Assembly (NCBI GenBank): GCA_945907735.1
Contig: CAMDTL010000011.1
Location: forward strand, 1 to 56,834
Source: Methylotenera oryzisoli
GTDB lineage: Bacteria; Pseudomonadota; Gammaproteobacteria; Burkholderiales; Methylophilaceae
Length of the DNA stretch: 56,834 nucleotides
Reading direction: 5' to 3'
Shown here: piece after piece, positions 20,765 to 30,424 of the stretch
How the letters are laid out: every line of letters starts with the position of its first letter
How positions within the stretch are numbered: position 1 is the stretch's first letter
Position numbers and translations under genes: made by a program
The notes under the pieces: generated by a model
What the model was told of the DNA's origin: nothing
What the model saw: only the letters and a program-made list of their open reading frames with translations
The model's database searches: none

Positions 20765-21223
20765 ATGTTTGAAGTGCTAGTGTTTATATTCGAAAATTAT
20801 GTTGCGCAACATGCCCTGCCTGATAATGAGATTATGACGCAAGAGCTGGCTGCTGCTGGCTTTGAGGAAACGGCTATTGTAGGTGCAGTAGATTGGTTTC
20901 ATGAAACGAAAACCATGTTCACCGAAACACCTGCGGTTTATTCACATAAGCAAACTGGTATGCGCGTGCTGACGGATGCTGAACTTAAAAAAATAAGCAC
21001 CGAAAGCTTAAGTTTTATTTTGTTTCTGCAACAAGCCAATGTCATTAACGATGTAGTGCGCGATTTCATGATTGATCGCGCAATGGCGCTTAAGCAAGAA
21101 CAAATCAACATTGAAGAAATGCGATGGATTACCATGATCACTCTGTGGAATAAAGGCCGCCAGAAAGACTACTTGTTTGTTGAAGACGCGCTGTTTAACC
21201 CGCGTGGGCTTACTTTGCACTAG
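20765..21223 (+). CDS. smg: Smg family protein (DUF494)
   Basis: Protein of 152 residues, matching the Smg/DUF494 family normally found next to dprA. The start is placed at MFEVLVFIFENY (20765), where the family begins and where an AAAGGCGGA ribosome site is well spaced; seven more in-frame codons lie upstream. The sequence is acidic and helical. Its molecular function is not established. It converges on metF with only 12 bp between stops. Confidence 0.93.
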   Translation: MFEVLVFIFENYVAQHALPDNEIMTQELAAAGFEETAIVGAVDWFHETKTMFTETPAVYSHKQTGMRVLTDAELKKISTESLSFILFLQQANVINDVVRDFMIDRAMALKQEQINIEEMRWITMITLWNKGRQKDYLFVEDALFNPRGLTLH

Positions 21224-21235
21224 CTTTGCACTACA

Positions 21236-22084
21236 CTAATTTTTATGCACGTTTTCTACACGCACGTTGTTAATGATATTGGAAATAACGCCCGCCTGAT
21301 TAAGGGTATAAAAATGCAAGCTGGGCGCACCCCAAGTCAACAATCTTGCGCAAAGTTCACTCACCACATCTACGCCCAACGCCCGTAAAGACGGCATATC
21401 ATCCGCATAAGCTTCAAGACGTAAACGTAACCAGCGTGGAATTTCCGCACCACAAATATCAGAAAAACGCGCTAATTGCGTATAGTTATAAATCGGCATA
21501 ATGCCTGGCACAATGGGCACAGTAATACCGTCTTTTTGGCAACTATCCACAAACCTAAAATAAGCATCGGCATTAAAAAAGTATTGCGTAATGGCCGAAT
21601 TAGCGCCCGCTGCAATTTTGCGTTTAAAATTGGCCAAATCTTTGGCAGCCGATATGGCTTCTGGATGAAACTCAGGGTAGGCGGCGACTTCTAAGTGAAA
21701 CCAATCGCCCGTTTCTTGGCGAATAAACTTGACTAGCTCAGCTGCATATTTAAAATCGCCCACGCTGACTTCGCCCGAAGGCACATCACCGCGCAAAGCC
21801 ACCAAACGCCTAATGCCTTTGGCTTTGTAAGCGGTCAGCAACTCACGAATCTCATCTTTGCTGGAAGAAATGCAAGAAATATGTGGTGCGGCTGAGTAGC
21901 CTTCTGTTTGAATTTCAAGCACCGTTTCTTTGGTGCGATCTGTCGTTGAGCCGCCCGCACCGAAGGTGACCGAGAAGAACTCTGGTTTAAATTTGGCAAG
22001 CTGTGCCCGTGTTTCACGCAAATTGGCAATGCCATCCGCCGTTTTTGGCGGAAAGAACTCAAAACTTAACGGAATATTTTTCAC
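21236..22084 (-). CDS. metF: 5,10-methylenetetrahydrofolate reductase
   Basis: FAD enzyme producing 5-methyltetrahydrofolate for methionine synthesis, 282 residues. The N-terminal FEFFPPKTADG and the GAGGSTTDRT block are characteristic, as is the ALRGDVPSG segment. It ends a minus-strand set with ahcY and a YvlD-like gene, so it may be controlled by the SAH riboswitch upstream of ahcY. That would link SAH removal to regeneration of methyl-THF. Confidence 0.97.
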   Translation of the reverse strand: MKNIPLSFEFFPPKTADGIANLRETRAQLAKFKPEFFSVTFGAGGSTTDRTKETVLEIQTEGYSAAPHISCISSSKDEIRELLTAYKAKGIRRLVALRGDVPSGEVSVGDFKYAAELVKFIRQETGDWFHLEVAAYPEFHPEAISAAKDLANFKRKIAAGANSAITQYFFNADAYFRFVDSCQKDGITVPIVPGIMPIYNYTQLARFSDICGAEIPRWLRLRLEAYADDMPSLRALGVDVVSELCARLLTWGAPSLHFYTLNQAGVISNIINNVRVENVHKN

Positions 22085-22096
22085 TTTTTTATCACT

Positions 22097-22453
22097 TCAA
22101 TTCTTAATCTTTTTATCATCAATCACAATCGCGCTTAAAACCCACGAAACCACGCTATAAGCCAATGCACCGATGATTCCTGCTGTAATTGTTTTCACTG
22201 CAAAACCTGGCAGAAAATGTCCAACAACCCAAAACAATACGCCATTAATCACTAAAACAAACAGGCCTAACGTGAAAATGGTGACTGGCAATGTCAATAT
22301 CAGCAAAATTGGCTTAATTAATATATTGGCCAAACCAATCACCACTGCGGCTAGCAGAGCAATCATTAGACTGGACACATGAATATCGGGCACCAAATAA
22401 GCCACACCCAGCAATGCCAGCGCGTTTAATAACCATCCAACGAGTAATTTCAT
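22097..22453 (-). CDS. Four-helix membrane protein, YvlD / phage holin family 4-like
   Basis: Small inner-membrane protein of 118 residues with four hydrophobic segments (about 5-21, 27-50, 55-80, 88-112). The pattern LIKPILLILTLPVTIFTLGLF is diagnostic of the YvlD/DUF360 group; the phage-holin name is historical. Function is unknown. It lies between ahcY (19 bp upstream) and metF (12 bp downstream), so it is translated from the methyl-cycle transcript. In many betaproteobacteria this gene sits in the same place. Confidence 0.9.
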   Translation of the reverse strand: MKLLVGWLLNALALLGVAYLVPDIHVSSLMIALLAAVVIGLANILIKPILLILTLPVTIFTLGLFVLVINGVLFWVVGHFLPGFAVKTITAGIIGALAYSVVSWVLSAIVIDDKKIKN

Positions 22454-22472
22454 GTGTCTTTCCTTTCAAGTA

Positions 22473-23873
22473 TTAGTAACGATAAGTATCTGTTTTATAG
22501 GGGCCTTGTTTGTCAACGCCAATATAAGCTGCTTGCACATCCGTTAACGTCGTCAATTGCGCATTTAATTTTTTCAATTGTAACACTGCCACTTTTTCAT
22601 CCAAGTGTTTTGGCAACACATAAACACCCACTGGATAATCGGCTTGGCGCGTAAATAACTCAATTTGCGCAATGGTTTGATTAGCAAAGCTAGAGCTCAT
22701 GACGTAGCTTGGATGGCCAGTACCGCAACCCAAATTTACCAAACGACCTTTTGCCAATAAAATAATACGCTTACCGTTTTTAAAGATGACATGATCCACT
22801 TGCGGTTTAATTTCGTCCCACTGGTATTTTTCTAAGCTAGCCACGTCAATTTCATTATCAAAATGGCCGATGTTGCAAACAATCGCTTGGTCTTTCATTT
22901 TCGCCATGTGATCATGCGTAATCACGTGATAGTTACCTGTCGCCGTTACAAAAATATCGGCCTGCTCGCAGGCATAATCCATAGTCACCACGCGATAACC
23001 TTCCATCGCCGCTTGTAGCGCACAGATTGGGTCAACTTCTGTTACCCACACTTGCGCAGACAGGGCGCGCAATGCTTGCGCAGAGCCTTTACCCACATCA
23101 CCATAGCCAGCCACCACAGCCACTTTACCTGCAATCATGACGTCGGTTGCGCGTTTAATCGCATCCACTAAACTTTCGCGGCAACCGTATAAATTATCGA
23201 ATTTCGATTTAGTGACAGAGTCGTTTACATTGATGGCGGGGAAGGCCAATTTGCCTTCTTTATGCATTTGATACAAACGATGCACACCGGTGGTGGTTTC
23301 TTCTGTTACGCCAATAATTTTAGCTAAACGTGTTGAGTACCAAGTTGGGTCGGTTTTTAATTTGGCTTTAATCGCATCAAACAAGCAAACTTCTTCTTCG
23401 CTTGTAGGCTTAGATACAACTGATAAATCTTTTTCAGCACGCGTGCCAAGGTGCAGCAACAATGTCGCATCGCCACCATCATCCAAAATCATGTTTGAGT
23501 AGCCGCCGTCCAACCATTCGAAAATGCGGTGCGTGTAATCCCAATATTCAGTCAGCGTTTCGCCTTTAATCGCAAATACTGGCGTGCCGCCAGCCGCAAT
23601 TGCCGCTGCTGCGTGGTCTTGCGTAGAGTAAATATTGCATGATGCCCAACGCACTTCGGCGCCTAAATCTTTCAGCGTTTCAATCAGCACCGCGGTTTGA
23701 ATCGTCATATGGAGCGAGCCAGTAATGTGTGCGCCGCGTAAAGGCTGTGCTTTGGCATATTCTTGGCGAATCGCCATCAAGCCTGGCATTTCGGTTTCGG
23801 CAATGGCAATTTCTTTGCGGCCAAAAGCGGCTAAATTGATGTCTGCTACGATGTAGTCTTTAAAATCAGTCAC
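22473..23873 (-). CDS. ahcY: S-adenosylhomocysteine hydrolase
   Basis: NAD-dependent enzyme splitting SAH to adenosine and homocysteine, which relieves product inhibition of methyltransferases. The 466 residues include the long proteobacterial insert, the NAD site [10 protein letters not shown], and the end [12 protein letters not shown] with the conserved C-terminal Lys-Tyr. An SAH riboswitch lies in the 5' leader, so expression should rise when SAH accumulates. Confidence 0.98.
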   Translation of the reverse strand: MTDFKDYIVADINLAAFGRKEIAIAETEMPGLMAIRQEYAKAQPLRGAHITGSLHMTIQTAVLIETLKDLGAEVRWASCNIYSTQDHAAAAIAAGGTPVFAIKGETLTEYWDYTHRIFEWLDGGYSNMILDDGGDATLLLHLGTRAEKDLSVVSKPTSEEEVCLFDAIKAKLKTDPTWYSTRLAKIIGVTEETTTGVHRLYQMHKEGKLAFPAINVNDSVTKSKFDNLYGCRESLVDAIKRATDVMIAGKVAVVAGYGDVGKGSAQALRALSAQVWVTEVDPICALQAAMEGYRVVTMDYACEQADIFVTATGNYHVITHDHMAKMKDQAIVCNIGHFDNEIDVASLEKYQWDEIKPQVDHVIFKNGKRIILLAKGRLVNLGCGTGHPSYVMSSSFANQTIAQIELFTRQADYPVGVYVLPKHLDEKVAVLQLKKLNAQLTTLTDVQAAYIGVDKQGPYKTDTYRY

Positions 23874-23956
23874 AGCTATTCCTTAAAAATGAATTTGTGT
23901 GACCAGAAGGGATGATGTTTGGAGGTTTTGTCCACCTGCATCCCGTGTCTGGCACG

Positions 23957-24045
23957 GTTAGGTGAACGCCGTTTAAGAGACTTTTCATCTCTCTAACCGA
24001 GCCTAGAGTCTTGTTTTATTAAGACTTTGCAACGTTCCTCGGTTA
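23957..24045 (-). promoter_or_regulatory. SAH riboswitch upstream of ahcY
   Basis: On the minus strand the leader reads CCGAGGAACGTTGCAAAG, then a variable stem (AGTCTT...AAGACT), then CTAGGCTCGG and finally AACGGCGTTCACC. These are the conserved P1, core and pseudoknot elements of the SAH riboswitch: CCGAGG pairs with the complementary CTCGG strand, and the GGCGTTCACC end can pair back to GAACG. The usual output is activation by SAH. A further hairpin, CCGTG-CCAGA-CACGG, lies just downstream and may belong to the expression platform. Confidence 0.93.
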
Positions 24046-24067
24046 TGTATTTCTAAAAATGCAATTA

Positions 24068-24106
24068 TAATGAAATCATAGCTTTTGTAAAGCTATGATT
24101 TCATTA
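24068..24106. repeat. 18-bp perfect inverted repeat between metK and ahcY
   Basis: The arms at 24068-24085 and 24089-24106 are perfectly complementary around a TGT loop. The stem is AT-rich and neither side has a long T run. It lies between the metK stop and the SAH aptamer on the minus strand. It may end the metK transcript or protect its 3' end, separating metK from the riboswitch-controlled genes. Confidence 0.7.
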
Positions 24107-24197
24107 ATATTTATAGTCCTGCTGCCACTTTTAATGCGGCCGCTTCGCTTAACGTCGCCTACGCTGAAACACAAACAAATCCCTATTGATCGTGGCT

Positions 24198-25361
24198 TTA
24201 CAGCCCCGCAGCCGCGCGCAGCACGGCTGATTTGTCTGTGTTTTCCCAAGTAAACTCAGGCTCCTCGCGGCCAAAATGGCCGTATGCGGCAGTTTTGGTG
24301 TAAATCGGACGCAATAAATCGAGCATTTTCACAATACCTTTTGGGCGCAAATCAAAATGTTCGTTCACTAAAGCAGTTAACGTAGCGTCAGACACTTTGC
24401 CTGTGCCATAAGTTTCCACCATGATAGAGGTCGGTTTCGACACGCCAATGGCGTAACTAATTTGCACCATGCATCTATCAGCCAAGCCAGCCGCCACAAT
24501 GTTTTTGGCCACATAACGTGCTGCATAAGCCGCGCTGCGATCCACTTTGGATGGATCTTTACCCGAAAACGCGCCGCCACCGTGAGGCGCTGCGCCGCCA
24601 TAAGTATCGACAATAATTTTACGGCCAGTCAAGCCACAATCGCCCTGCGGGCCACCCACTACAAAGCGTCCAGTCGGGTTAACCAAATAGTTAATCTTGC
24701 CCTTAATCAATTCTTTCGGCAAAACAGGCCTGATAATTTCCTCAATCACCGCTTCGCGAATGGCCTCTAAAGTCATTTCTGGCGCATGTTGTGTAGAAAC
24801 CACCACAGTATCAATCGCGCTTGGCTTGCCATCTGCATATTTCACTGTTACTTGCGCTTTCGCATCGGGGCGCAACCACGCTAAGCTACCATTTTTTCTA
24901 AGCTGCGCTTGGCGCTCCATTAAGCGGTGGCTCAACCAAATCGGTAATGGCATCAGTTGTGGTGTTTCATTCACAGCATAACCAAACATCAAACCTTGAT
25001 CCCCTGCGCCTTGGTCTAGTGAATCGTCATAGGCTTTGTTCACGCCTTGTGCGATGTCAGGACTTTGCTTGTCATAAGCCACCAATACCGCACAACCCTT
25101 GTAGTCGATACCGTATTCAGTATTATCGTAACCGATGCGTTTAATCGTATCGCGTGCTACTTGGATATAGTCAACATTGGCATTGGTGGTAATCTCGCCC
25201 GCCAGCACTACCAGACCTGTATTACACAGGGTTTCTGCAGCGATACGGGAATGATTGTCCTGTGCCAGAATGGCATCGACAATGGCATCAGAGATTTGGT
25301 CAGCAACTTTGTCTGGATGTCCTTCAGAAACGGATTCTGAAGTAAAAAGATATTGATTCAT
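24198..25361 (-). CDS. metK: S-adenosylmethionine synthetase
   Basis: Makes SAM from methionine and ATP. The start is [18 protein letters not shown] at 25361, 387 residues, with an AAGGCG ribosome site; the frame is open 16 codons further up but without family likeness. Motifs [12 protein letters not shown] and [14 protein letters not shown] are intact. Together with ahcY and metF it covers most of the methyl cycle. I saw no SAM riboswitch in its leader. Confidence 0.98.
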   Translation of the reverse strand: MNQYLFTSESVSEGHPDKVADQISDAIVDAILAQDNHSRIAAETLCNTGLVVLAGEITTNANVDYIQVARDTIKRIGYDNTEYGIDYKGCAVLVAYDKQSPDIAQGVNKAYDDSLDQGAGDQGLMFGYAVNETPQLMPLPIWLSHRLMERQAQLRKNGSLAWLRPDAKAQVTVKYADGKPSAIDTVVVSTQHAPEMTLEAIREAVIEEIIRPVLPKELIKGKINYLVNPTGRFVVGGPQGDCGLTGRKIIVDTYGGAAPHGGGAFSGKDPSKVDRSAAYAARYVAKNIVAAGLADRCMVQISYAIGVSKPTSIMVETYGTGKVSDATLTALVNEHFDLRPKGIVKMLDLLRPIYTKTAAYGHFGREEPEFTWENTDKSAVLRAAAGL

Positions 25362-25530
25362 TTGGGGCGCCTTGAAAAATTTAATTTTAAAAAGTAAAAC
25401 AATACTCACTAAAGGCTAAAGGAATATTGAAAATCACTTCGAGCTACGCATTGTACACTTTACATTAACACCTTGCTGCAACTAAAGCGCTCAAATTTGC
25501 TAGAATAGCATAACTTTGAATTATTAAACT

Positions 25531-26361
25531 ATGTTACTTAATTTCACCAAAATGCAGGGCACAGGCAACGATTTTGTGGTCGTTGATAGCTTTACTTCGC
25601 CTGTTGCATTGACTGCTGCACAGATTAAAAAAATCGCCAATCGCCATTTTGGCGTGGGTTGCGACCAATTATTAATGGTCGAAAAAGCCACGCATGCCAA
25701 TGTGGATTTTAGATATCGCATTTTTAACGCCGATGGTGGCGAGGTAGAGCAATGCGGCAATGGCGCGCGTTGTTTTGTGCGCTTTGTGCTGGCAAAAGGG
25801 CTCAGCCAAAAACGCGAAATTATCGTAGAAACCGCCAGCGGCTTGATTACGCTGACACTTCGCGATGATAATCAAGTGACGGTGAACATGGGCGCACCCA
25901 TATTTGAGCCTGCAAAAATTCCGTTTATGGCTGAAAAAAAACTAACCACATATACTCTGCGAGCCAATAACCAAGCGGTATGCACGGCTGTGCTTTCTAT
26001 GGGAAATCCGCATGCGGTGATGATTGTGGATGATGTTGAAACCGCCAATGTGGCAGAACTTGGCCCGCTGATTGAATCACACGCCAGTTTTCCGCAGCAC
26101 GTGAATGCCGGTTTTATGCAAATTGTAAATGCACACGAAATTAAATTGCGCGTATATGAGCGCGGCGCTGGTGAAACGCTTAGCTGTGGCACAGGTGCTT
26201 GCGCGGCGGCGGTAAGTGGCATTATGCTCGAGCATTTAAAATCGCCTGTGCTGGTGAATACGCGAGGTGGTAAACTGCAAATTACTTGGGCGGGCGAAGG
26301 CCAGCCTGTGATGATGACAGGCGATGCCGAAATTGTGTTTGATGGGCAGCTTGATCTGTAG
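25531..26361 (+). CDS. dapF: Diaminopimelate epimerase
   Basis: Cofactor-free epimerase converting LL- to meso-diaminopimelate for lysine and peptidoglycan, 276 residues. The two catalytic cysteines are present: Cys75 in [13 protein letters not shown] and Cys219 in [12 protein letters not shown]. It opens the dapF-DUF484-xerC unit, the same order as in enterics, with 20 bp to the next gene. Confidence 0.98.
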   Translation: MLLNFTKMQGTGNDFVVVDSFTSPVALTAAQIKKIANRHFGVGCDQLLMVEKATHANVDFRYRIFNADGGEVEQCGNGARCFVRFVLAKGLSQKREIIVETASGLITLTLRDDNQVTVNMGAPIFEPAKIPFMAEKKLTTYTLRANNQAVCTAVLSMGNPHAVMIVDDVETANVAELGPLIESHASFPQHVNAGFMQIVNAHEIKLRVYERGAGETLSCGTGACAAAVSGIMLEHLKSPVLVNTRGGKLQITWAGEGQPVMMTGDAEIVFDGQLDL

Positions 26362-26381
26362 CAAGATTTAGAGGTATAGAG

Positions 26382-27044
26382 ATGCAAGACGATCATATTA
26401 AAGACCAGGATATTAAAAATTACTTAAAAAATCATCCTGAATTTTTTGAGGAAAATGCCAGTTTATTAGCAGAAATACAACTGCCTAGCCCGCACGGCAG
26501 CGGTACGATTTCACTCGCGGAGCGGCAACAGTTAGCGCAGCGCGATAAAATCGACGCGCTAAAAGAGCGTTTTGCAGAATTAGTAATCATCGCACAGGAA
26601 AACGATGCTATTGCCAATAAAATTCACGCACTCAATGTTGAATTACATAAAGCCAAAAACTTTGACGAAATTGAGCAATTAGTCACCGACCTCTTGCCAG
26701 AACATTTCGATTTAAGCGACACTTGCTTACGTATCTGGGCAAATCCGCTCGATGCCTCTACCCACGCACATTTGGTTTTTAGTCCGATTTCTGAAGCAGC
26801 CAAAACTTGGATTACCGCGCAGTCGCGGCCTTATTGCGGCAAACCACCCGTAATTGTGAGTGAAGACTGGTTTATTGAGCCAGCCGCTTCGGTGGCTATT
26901 GTTCCCTTACAGCTCGCGCAAACGATAGGTTTTTTGGCGCTTGCCAGCGATGATGAGAACCGCTTTTTTGATGAAATGGGCACCGATTTTGTCAGCAGAA
27001 TTGGCGAAATTTTAAGCGCAGCACTGTCGCGCTATGTGGAATAG
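26382..27044 (+). CDS. DUF484 family protein
   Basis: Protein of 220 residues with the DUF484 build: a short N-terminal helical segment (LKNHPEFFEENASLLAEI), a coiled-coil-like region around 45-80 and a GAF-like C-terminal domain. In enterics this is YigA, located between dapF and xerC as here. Function is unknown. Its stop is five bases before the GTG of xerC. Confidence 0.93.
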   Translation: MQDDHIKDQDIKNYLKNHPEFFEENASLLAEIQLPSPHGSGTISLAERQQLAQRDKIDALKERFAELVIIAQENDAIANKIHALNVELHKAKNFDEIEQLVTDLLPEHFDLSDTCLRIWANPLDASTHAHLVFSPISEAAKTWITAQSRPYCGKPPVIVSEDWFIEPAASVAIVPLQLAQTIGFLALASDDENRFFDEMGTDFVSRIGEILSAALSRYVE

Positions 27045-27049
27045 CCCAT

Positions 27050-27931
27050 GTGGAATTCTTAGCTGAATATATTCAATTTCTACAATTTGAGCGCGGCTTA
27101 AGCCCGCTTACCCGCGAAAATTACACCAGAGATATTGCGCAACTCATCAAACTTGCTGATTCAACTGATTTAAAATCATTACAAATCAATCAGATAAGAA
27201 AATTTATTGCCACCTTGCACAGCAAAGGCTTGGGTGGAAAAAGCATCGCGCGCAGGCTCTCAAGCTGGCGCGGATTTTTCGAATTTCTAGTCAATCGCAA
27301 GGGGTTTAGTAATAATCCTGTCATCGGCTTACGTGCGCCGAAATCCGCCAAAACGTTGCCGCAAGCACTTTCTATCGAACAAGCTGTTAAGCTCGTCGCT
27401 ATTAAAGATGATGATATTTTAAGCGTGCGTGATCATGCGATTTTAGAGCTGTTTTATTCGTCAGGATTACGCTTAAGCGAACTGGTAAATTTAGATATTG
27501 ATGCGCTGGACTTTTCTGCAGGCACGCTAGTTGTGACGGGAAAAGGCAACAAAACGCGCATTGTGCCACTGGGTAAATTTGCCATCGAGGCGATTCAAAA
27601 ATGGTTACAAATTCGCGCTACTATTTCTAATATTGATGCCGCCAGCAGGCCTGTGTTTATTGGATTGCAGGGCAGGCGCATTTCTGCCAGAAACATTCAA
27701 TATCGCTTAAAAGAATGGTCGATTAAGCAAGGTATTAACTCAAGCGTGCACCCGCACATGCTGCGCCACAGCTTTGCAACGCATGTGCTACAAAGCAGTG
27801 GCGATTTGCGCGCCGTGCAAGAAATGCTCGGCCACGCCAACATTAGCACCACCCAAGTTTATACGCATCTCGATTATCAACATTTAACCAAGGTCTATGA
27901 CACTGCCCATCCTCGCGCTAAGAAGAAATAG
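27050..27931 (+). CDS. xerC: Tyrosine recombinase XerC
   Basis: Chromosome dimer resolvase acting with XerD at dif. The 293 residues have an N-terminal core-binding domain (1-85) and a catalytic domain with Arg141 (SSGLRLSEL), Lys165, His236 and Arg239 (HPHMLRH), His262 and the nucleophile Tyr271 (STTQVYTHLD). The start is GTG at 27050, just after the DUF484 stop; no ATG lies in frame nearby. The rest of the family matches from the first residues. Confidence 0.96.
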   Translation: MEFLAEYIQFLQFERGLSPLTRENYTRDIAQLIKLADSTDLKSLQINQIRKFIATLHSKGLGGKSIARRLSSWRGFFEFLVNRKGFSNNPVIGLRAPKSAKTLPQALSIEQAVKLVAIKDDDILSVRDHAILELFYSSGLRLSELVNLDIDALDFSAGTLVVTGKGNKTRIVPLGKFAIEAIQKWLQIRATISNIDAASRPVFIGLQGRRISARNIQYRLKEWSIKQGINSSVHPHMLRHSFATHVLQSSGDLRAVQEMLGHANISTTQVYTHLDYQHLTKVYDTAHPRAKKK

Positions 27932-27978
27932 GCAAAAAATATTTGCACATTGGCGATTTTCTGTTATCTTAAAAAAAT

Positions 27979-28287
27979 ATGTTTAAGCGTTTTGCCCTAC
28001 ATTTTGTTTTAATTCTTCTATTTGCTTTTGCGCAAATAGGCTCAACTACGCACGCAATTAGTCACATTGAAGATTTTGCAAAGCATAGTCAAAACGATAA
28101 AAACACGCACAACGGTCACTGCGCGCAATGCTCGAGTTATGCCGAAGTTGCGGGCGGTTTACAATCGCAGCCTTTTATATTTCACCTTGTAGCGGCTGAA
28201 TTTACTACTGCCACATTCAATCAGCTTAGCTATGCCTCACTCACCCACGCTGCTTACGCAGCTCGCGCCCCACCTCAGCCCCTCTAA
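27979..28287 (+). CDS. Small His/Cys-rich exported protein, DUF2946-like
   Basis: Protein of 102 residues with an N-terminal hydrophobic signal (5-21) followed by a His-rich stretch and the metal-site-like HNGHCAQC (about 46-53). The C-terminal part is less polar. Proteins of this style (DUF2946-like) are often encoded beside metal receptor genes. Here it is 59 bp upstream of a ZnuD-like receptor on the same strand, suggesting a role in zinc or other metal handling. The family name is tentative. Confidence 0.7.
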   Translation: MFKRFALHFVLILLFAFAQIGSTTHAISHIEDFAKHSQNDKNTHNGHCAQCSSYAEVAGGLQSQPFIFHLVAAEFTTATFNQLSYASLTHAAYAARAPPQPL

Positions 28288-28298
28288 ATATTCATTTT

Positions 28299-28325
28299 CC
28301 AGCTAGTTATTAGCTGGTCTTTTCC
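28299..28325 (+). terminator. Hairpin with short T tract between the small protein and the receptor
   Basis: A 7-bp stem CCAGCTA / TAGCTGG (28299-28305 and 28311-28317) with loop GTTAT is followed by TCTTTTCC. It could act as a weak terminator or attenuator reducing receptor expression, or as an mRNA-processing site. It lies only 30 bp before the receptor ATG, whose GAGGAG ribosome site follows. Confidence 0.4.
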
Positions 28326-28346
28326 TATTTATTTGAGGAGATTTTC

Positions 28347-30344
28347 ATGTATTCCGTCACTTACGCGCGCAAGCCAATGTTAGTGGCCGTTGCCGCTTTA
28401 TTTGTTCAGCATGTTTACGCTGAGCCTGCCAATATTAACTTAGCACCAGTCGCGGTGACTGGCAACCCACTCGGTGTGGGCTCCGACGAACTAGTCGTAC
28501 CTGTTTCTGTGTTAAACAGCCGCGAATTAAGTTTGCGCCGCGAAGGCACATTAGGCGAAACGCTCAATGGCTTGCCGGGTGTTTCTGCCACGCGCTTTGG
28601 GCCAAACGCCTCGCGGCCTGTCATCCGTGGATTGGATGCCGAGCGCGTCAAAATTATGCAAAACGGTGTGGGTGTTTTGGATGCTTCATCTCTAAGTTTT
28701 GACCATGCTGTTGGCGTAGACCCGTTGATTATGGAGCAGATTGATGTAGTGCGAGGCCCTGCGGCGTTGCTCTACGGTGGTAGCGCCATGGGCGGCGTGG
28801 TGAACGCCATTGATCACCGCATTCCAACTGAAAAACTTGAAGGCATCATAGGTCGCGCTGAAACACGTTTTGGCGGACCTGATAGCACACGCAATGGCGC
28901 TGTCGTGGTTGATATTGGCAATGGATTATTTGCTATTCATGGCGATGTTTATACGCGTAAAACCAGCGATTTTGGTATTCCTGACTTTGCGGTTAGCCGT
29001 CGTAAAAGTGGGGCCGATGGCATGCCGCGTGAAAACCGTGGCAAGCTTATTAATAGCAGCGCTGAAGGCGATGGTGGCGCCCTGGGAGCCTCGCTCACTT
29101 TTGATAATGGTTATGTTGGTTTATCTTATTCCACGTTAAATAATAATTACGGCACAGTGGCAGAAGAGGCTGTGCGCATTGATATGAATAGTAAGCGCTG
29201 GGATTTAGCCACAGAGTTTACTGATTTGGGAACAATAGTAAACCGCGCTAAATTTCGCATGGCGCATACCGATTATGCACACGTAGAACTTGAAGAGGAC
29301 GAGATTGCTACTACTTTTACCAATCGTGGTCTGGAAGGCAGTATTGAAGCTGGTCATGGCAAGATAGGTAATTTATCTGGTGTCATTGGCTTTCAATTTA
29401 GCAATACCAATTTTGAAGCCTTAGGTGAAGAAGCGTTTGTACCTAGCGTCAACACGAAAAATAAAGCAGTGTACGTATACGAAGAACTCCCCATCAATCA
29501 ACACAAAATCACCTTTGGCGGTCGCTTAGGGCATGCCACGGTGGATGCTAAAGATAGCGCGACTTTTGGCACCGGTCAAAATAACAGCTTTAACCCGAAT
29601 AGCTTTGCGCTGGGCGGTTTGTATCGCATTGATGATCATTGGTCGCTCACCAGTAATTTATCGCACAACGAACGCACACCGAGTTATTTTGAGCTTTACG
29701 CCAATGGCGCACACATTGCCACGGGTCAGTTTGAAATGGGTAACAGCGACTTTGCTAAAGAAAAGTCTAATGGCATCGATGCGCAGCTGCGCTGGAAAGA
29801 TGCAAAAAATTCGTTTAGCGTTGGTGCTTATTACACGCGCTTTAGCAATTTTATTAGCTTGTTTGATACAGCTAATATTGACGATGGGTCGGGGTTACCC
29901 ATTGCACAATTTACTGCCGTGCCAGCCGCATTTAAAGGTTTTGAGACGGAAGGTAAATTTAACTTGATTGACAACCTAGATTTAACGCTACGCGGCGATT
30001 ATGTACATGCTAAAGATAAACGTACTAACGATTATTTGCCACGTATTTCACCTTTAAGATTGGGCGCAGGCGTGCGCTATCAGTTGGGCAATTTCAGCGC
30101 GCGGCTGGATGCGCTGCACGCCTTTAAACAAAACAACACAGCGGATAACGAGCTGAAAACCGATGGCTATACGGATGTGACCGCAATGGTGGCTTACAAA
30201 CTGCCGATTAAGTTTAACGTAGAATTATTCGCCAAAGCCAATAACTTGCTGGATGACGAGATACGCGAACATGCGTCGTTCTTAAAAGATATTTCACCTG
30301 CGGGAGAAAGGTCTATGTTATTTGGTGCGCGGGCTGATTTTTAA
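28347..30344 (+). CDS. znuD: TonB-dependent receptor, ZnuD-like (zinc)
   Basis: Outer-membrane receptor of 665 residues. A signal peptide (1-25, ending HVYA) leads to a plug domain with VSATRFGPNASRPVIRGLD, SLSFDHAVGVDP and RGPAALLYGGSAMGGVVN, all characteristic of the ZnuD zinc receptor group. The barrel ends in MLFGARADF with a terminal Phe for outer-membrane assembly. The His/Cys-rich small protein upstream supports a metal ligand. I could not see a clear Zur box. A haem or copper ligand cannot be excluded. Confidence 0.8.
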   Translation: MYSVTYARKPMLVAVAALFVQHVYAEPANINLAPVAVTGNPLGVGSDELVVPVSVLNSRELSLRREGTLGETLNGLPGVSATRFGPNASRPVIRGLDAERVKIMQNGVGVLDASSLSFDHAVGVDPLIMEQIDVVRGPAALLYGGSAMGGVVNAIDHRIPTEKLEGIIGRAETRFGGPDSTRNGAVVVDIGNGLFAIHGDVYTRKTSDFGIPDFAVSRRKSGADGMPRENRGKLINSSAEGDGGALGASLTFDNGYVGLSYSTLNNNYGTVAEEAVRIDMNSKRWDLATEFTDLGTIVNRAKFRMAHTDYAHVELEEDEIATTFTNRGLEGSIEAGHGKIGNLSGVIGFQFSNTNFEALGEEAFVPSVNTKNKAVYVYEELPINQHKITFGGRLGHATVDAKDSATFGTGQNNSFNPNSFALGGLYRIDDHWSLTSNLSHNERTPSYFELYANGAHIATGQFEMGNSDFAKEKSNGIDAQLRWKDAKNSFSVGAYYTRFSNFISLFDTANIDDGSGLPIAQFTAVPAAFKGFETEGKFNLIDNLDLTLRGDYVHAKDKRTNDYLPRISPLRLGAGVRYQLGNFSARLDALHAFKQNNTADNELKTDGYTDVTAMVAYKLPIKFNVELFAKANNLLDDEIREHASFLKDISPAGERSMLFGARADF

Positions 30345-30348
30345 CACG

Positions 30349-30417
30349 CTGTCATTGCGGGCTTGACCCGCAATCTTTTAGTTATCAAAAGATGCTGAAT
30401 CAAGTTCAGCATGACAG
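30349..30417. repeat. Cloverleaf-like palindromic element (REP-like)
   Basis: Outer arms CTGTCAT (30349-30355) and ATGACAG (30411-30417) enclose two perfect hairpins: TTGCGGG-CTTGA-CCCGCAA (30355-30373) and ATGCTGAA-TCAAG-TTCAGCAT (30392-30412). It sits between the convergent znuD-like gene and dgkA, where it could terminate both. The build matches a dispersed proteobacterial palindromic repeat family. Confidence 0.7.
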
Positions 30418-30424
30418 ATGGGTT

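Noticed and set aside
25362-25530. SAM riboswitch before metK
   Set aside because: I could not find the conserved core of any SAM aptamer class in the metK leader.
27932-28346. Zur box before the ZnuD-like genes
   Set aside because: No palindrome near the GTTATA...TATAAC consensus is visible, only AT-rich sequence.
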